A stretch of 44,626 bases of DNA from Acinetobacter pecorum (GTDB lineage Bacteria > Pseudomonadota > Gammaproteobacteria > Pseudomonadales > Moraxellaceae): contig NZ_JACSPT010000023.1 of the NCBI RefSeq assembly GCF_014837015.1, positions 1 through 44,626 of the forward strand, written 5' to 3'. The position numbers were made by a program, and so were the translations under genes. Of the stretch, positions 43,248-44,626 are shown one piece after another. The notes beneath the pieces are model-generated. The model saw nothing but the letters and a program-made list of their open reading frames with translations, was not told the DNA's origin and ran no database searches. Position 1 is the stretch's first letter; each line of letters opens with the position of its first letter.

Positions 43248-43283
43248 TTCTGTCTTTCTCCAAGTCATTGGGGGAAGGCAGAA
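43248..43283. other. Long hairpin downstream of aroG copy 2
   Basis: A 16-bp stem with three G-T pairs (43248-43263 with 43268-43283) and loop GTCA starts 8 bases after the aroG stop. There is no T-run after it, so it may stabilise the 3' end of the message rather than terminate it. The intergenic region 43240-43671 also holds the terminator-like hairpin at 43413-43436, the 12-bp repeats and the first pdif site. Confidence 0.55.
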
Positions 43284-43412
43284 GAAGCTAATGAGGGAAT
43301 TTACCTTGATGTTTAAAATTGCTCATTAAATAGTTTAAAAATATAATGAATAAATAGATGCAAAGGTCGAGATTAATTTTTACTAAGATATGCATAATAT
43401 ATGTCTAAATGT

Positions 43413-43438
43413 TATCCCCAGAAATTGGGGATAGTTTT
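43413..43438 (+). terminator. Rho-independent terminator downstream of aroG copy 2
   Basis: The stem TATCCCCA (43413-43420) with TGGGGATA (43426-43433) and loop GAAAT is followed by GTTTTT. It is the more likely transcription terminator for aroG. Confidence 0.7.
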
Positions 43439-43479
43439 TGCCCTGGGAAGACCGGGAACATTGAAAAAATCCTCGATTT

Positions 43480-43565
43480 GATCAAAAAACAATCAATTTT
43501 ATTGGCGAAACATTACAAAGTTGATCAAAAAACACACTAGTTATTAAAACGTATGTTTTTTGATC
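43480..43565. repeat. Three copies of a 12-bp motif (two direct, one inverted)
   Basis: GATCAAAAAACA occurs at 43480-43491 and 43523-43534. Its exact reverse complement TGTTTTTTGATC lies at 43554-43565, so the second and third copies form a perfect 12-bp inverted repeat with a 19-base spacer. They lie 59 to 144 bases outside the first pdif site. They could be protein-binding sites (operator- or iteron-like). Confidence 0.6.
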
Positions 43566-43623
43566 TTTTGGGTTTTGGATTTATTGAGTTAAATATTTGA
43601 TAAATAACATTATTTAAAAATGC

Positions 43624-43651
43624 ATTTCGCATAATCGCTATTATGTTAAAT
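43624..43651 (+). other. pdif/dif-like XerC-XerD site 1
   Basis: A 28-bp site in C-to-D orientation: XerC arm ATTTCGCATAA (43624-43634), centre TCGCTA (43635-43640), XerD arm TTATGTTAAAT (43641-43651). The XerD arm equals that of E. coli dif and of many Acinetobacter plasmid pdif sites. It lies 20 bases beyond the 3' end of the lipoprotein gene and is inverted relative to the site at 44516. Confidence 0.8.
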
Positions 43652-43671
43652 AAAAGATAGTGATGACTATT

Positions 43672-44457
43672 TTACTGGCTTGAATCCGAAATTGGAGATA
43701 CATTCCATGTGTCTAAAAGTCTCCAAATTGCAGCATCCACCTCTTTCCATCTATGCAAATTACGTTTATCTATACTCCACTCTATTGTAATCCCCCCATA
43801 TAAAGGCTCCCATGATTCTGCCAACACCCAATTACTTTGATCCCCACCCATATTCTTAAAAAGAACACCCACGTCTACTTTATGTTTTGATTGTCCATAG
43901 CATCGCAAACTATCTGTTGATTGATTACGCCAACATTGCATACCATACTTATTTGAATTTTCTGCATTAAAATCATTCGGTTTATTTTTCAACCTGTAAT
44001 TAATTACATCACTTGTTCTACCATCAAGCCTTGTATTTAGCAGTCTAACTTTTACTTGATCTGGATGATCTAATCCTTGATCACTATTTATCGTTCGATC
44101 TGTTGCCTGTGCAGTTGAGCCATTGAGCATTAAGTCAAACTCAAGTTGTCCATTAGAATAAGGGAATGGCAGACTTTCCGCTTCTACTACACTAATTTTT
44201 GGAAATTTTTCAGGTACATAATCTATTGGAAACTGACCAATATATTGTTCATGTTCTGGTTGATAAAACTCTGCTTCACATCTTTTACAACCTGTATCAA
44301 CATGTTCTCTCCTTGGACCAAGTTTAGCTTTCACAACTAAATGATCATTTTGCTTCCATGTCTCAATATTTCCCTCTTTTGGAAACATAGGTTTCTCTCG
44401 CTGAAAACATCCTGTGAGAAGAACCAAACATAAAGAGACCATTATCTTTTTCTGCAT
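43672..44457 (-). CDS. Lipoprotein of unknown function inside a pdif module
   Basis: The 261-residue protein has a lipoprotein signal (MQKKIMVSLCLVLLTGC, Cys at residue 17). After it come paired cysteines in DTGCKRCEAEF and two more in GMQCWRNQSTDSLRCYGQ. The rest is hydrophilic and predicted beta-rich; I do not recognise the family. It is AT-rich and is the only gene between two inverted pdif sites, so it is probably mobile cargo. A role as a periplasmic lipoprotein immunity protein against a type VI effector is conceivable because many such proteins look like this, but nothing in the sequence proves it. The start at 44457 has a weak AAGAGA upstream. Confidence 0.7.
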   Translation of the reverse strand: MQKKIMVSLCLVLLTGCFQREKPMFPKEGNIETWKQNDHLVVKAKLGPRREHVDTGCKRCEAEFYQPEHEQYIGQFPIDYVPEKFPKISVVEAESLPFPYSNGQLEFDLMLNGSTAQATDRTINSDQGLDHPDQVKVRLLNTRLDGRTSDVINYRLKNKPNDFNAENSNKYGMQCWRNQSTDSLRCYGQSKHKVDVGVLFKNMGGDQSNWVLAESWEPLYGGITIEWSIDKRNLHRWKEVDAAIWRLLDTWNVSPISDSSQ

Positions 44458-44515
44458 TATTTTTCTCTTGAATGGATTTTATTATTTTAAGTCTGAGTGA
44501 GTTTAGTTTTCCTAA

Positions 44516-44543
44516 AATTAACATAATACACCTTATGCGAAGT
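44516..44543 (-). other. pdif/dif-like XerC-XerD site 2 (inverted)
   Basis: Read on the minus strand: XerC arm ACTTCGCATAA (44543-44533), centre GGTGTA, XerD arm TTATGTTAATT (44526-44516). These are the arms and centre typical of Acinetobacter pdif sites. It is opposite in orientation to site 1, so together they form the D/C-C/D alternation of pdif modules. It could also be the chromosomal dif site itself. Confidence 0.82.
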
Positions 44544-44549
44544 CAAAAT

Positions 44550-44626
44550 TGTAAGCCCAAAATAGAAATGTCCGGTTTCTCCAAAGTAAAAATGTCCGCT
44601 TTTAGAATATGCACTTTTGCAATTTC
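44550..44626. mobile_element. Possible end of an IS21-type insertion sequence (partial)
   Basis: A TGTAAG start at 44550 is followed by two copies of AAATGTCCG-C/G-TTT (44566-44578 and 44590-44602) exactly 24 bases apart. Repeated terminal binding sites just inside a TG end are typical of IS21-family elements. It begins six bases beyond pdif site 2 and runs off the window. No transposase is visible. Confidence 0.4.

Noticed and set aside
43480..43565. CRISPR array
   Set aside because: Only three 12-bp repeats, one inverted, with unequal spacing and no cas genes.

Overview
The window looks like chromosomal DNA of an Acinetobacter-type gammaproteobacterium (Moraxellaceae). The base composition is moderately AT-rich. 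The gene content is housekeeping (prmB-aroC, lpxB, ispF, two DAHP synthases, cydAB/cioAB, class III alcohol dehydrogenase) mixed with a rich fatty-acid and alkane metabolism. It includes alkane hydroxylase alkM with a divergent AraC-type regulator, four acyl-CoA dehydrogenases and a fatty-acid desaturase. lpxB stands alone, outside an lpxD-fabZ-lpxA cluster. dif-like XerC/XerD sites of the Acinetobacter pdif type lie at the right edge. The genus is an inference from these traits, not from a search. I see no rRNA, tRNA or CRISPR array.

Layout. Positions 1-6200 hold, on the minus strand, a lytic transglycosylase lipoprotein, a GNAT acetyltransferase, a tandem pair of acyl-CoA dehydrogenases (one lacking the usual catalytic Glu), an ABC1/UbiB-type kinase and a small unknown protein. 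Positions 6300-9100 hold an LprI-like secreted protein and prmB-aroC. Positions 9179-9613 hold a small AT-rich gene resembling an orphan Imm44-type immunity protein. Positions 9769-12490 hold an AEC transporter, then a tandem glycine riboswitch in front of an FAD-dependent amino-acid dehydrogenase. Positions 12753-18256 hold a secreted protein, ispF, a degenerate tyrosine-phosphatase-like protein, DAHP synthase copy 1, a TauE/SafE permease and lpxB. Positions 18259-25197 hold alkR-like/alkM, a 595-residue acyl-CoA dehydrogenase, a GlxA-type regulator and a MarR-MFS pair. Positions 25454-28017 hold a cyanide-insensitive type bd oxidase operon ending in a 35-residue DUF2474-like peptide. Positions 28098-33802 hold a nuclease, a LysR regulator and a four-gene operon (acyl-CoA dehydrogenase, APH-like kinase, histidine phosphatase, SDR) resembling levulinate/4-hydroxyacid (Lva, ACAD10/11) catabolism. 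Positions 34095-41668 hold a desaturase, an SGNH hydrolase, a UDG-like protein, a PNPOx-like protein, a PLD-family lipoprotein, frmA/adhC and a glycine-zipper protein.

The most striking region is 41817-42190, upstream of DAHP synthase copy 2. A good sigma70 promoter is followed by an 18-codon ORF with a Tyr-Phe-Tyr-Phe-Trp run. After it comes a chain of mutually exclusive hairpins ending in a rho-independent terminator. A second ORF of 34 codons, with nine aromatic residues in its first 17, then sits just before aroG. This reads as an aromatic amino-acid attenuator with two tandem leader peptides.

At the right edge, two inverted pdif sites (43624-43651 and 44516-44543) bracket a single lipoprotein gene, the layout of a pdif (Xer) module. 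A possible insertion-sequence end starts six bases beyond the outer site. A 12-bp motif (AAATAGCCTAAG) recurs six times, always on the + strand, and is otherwise unexplained.
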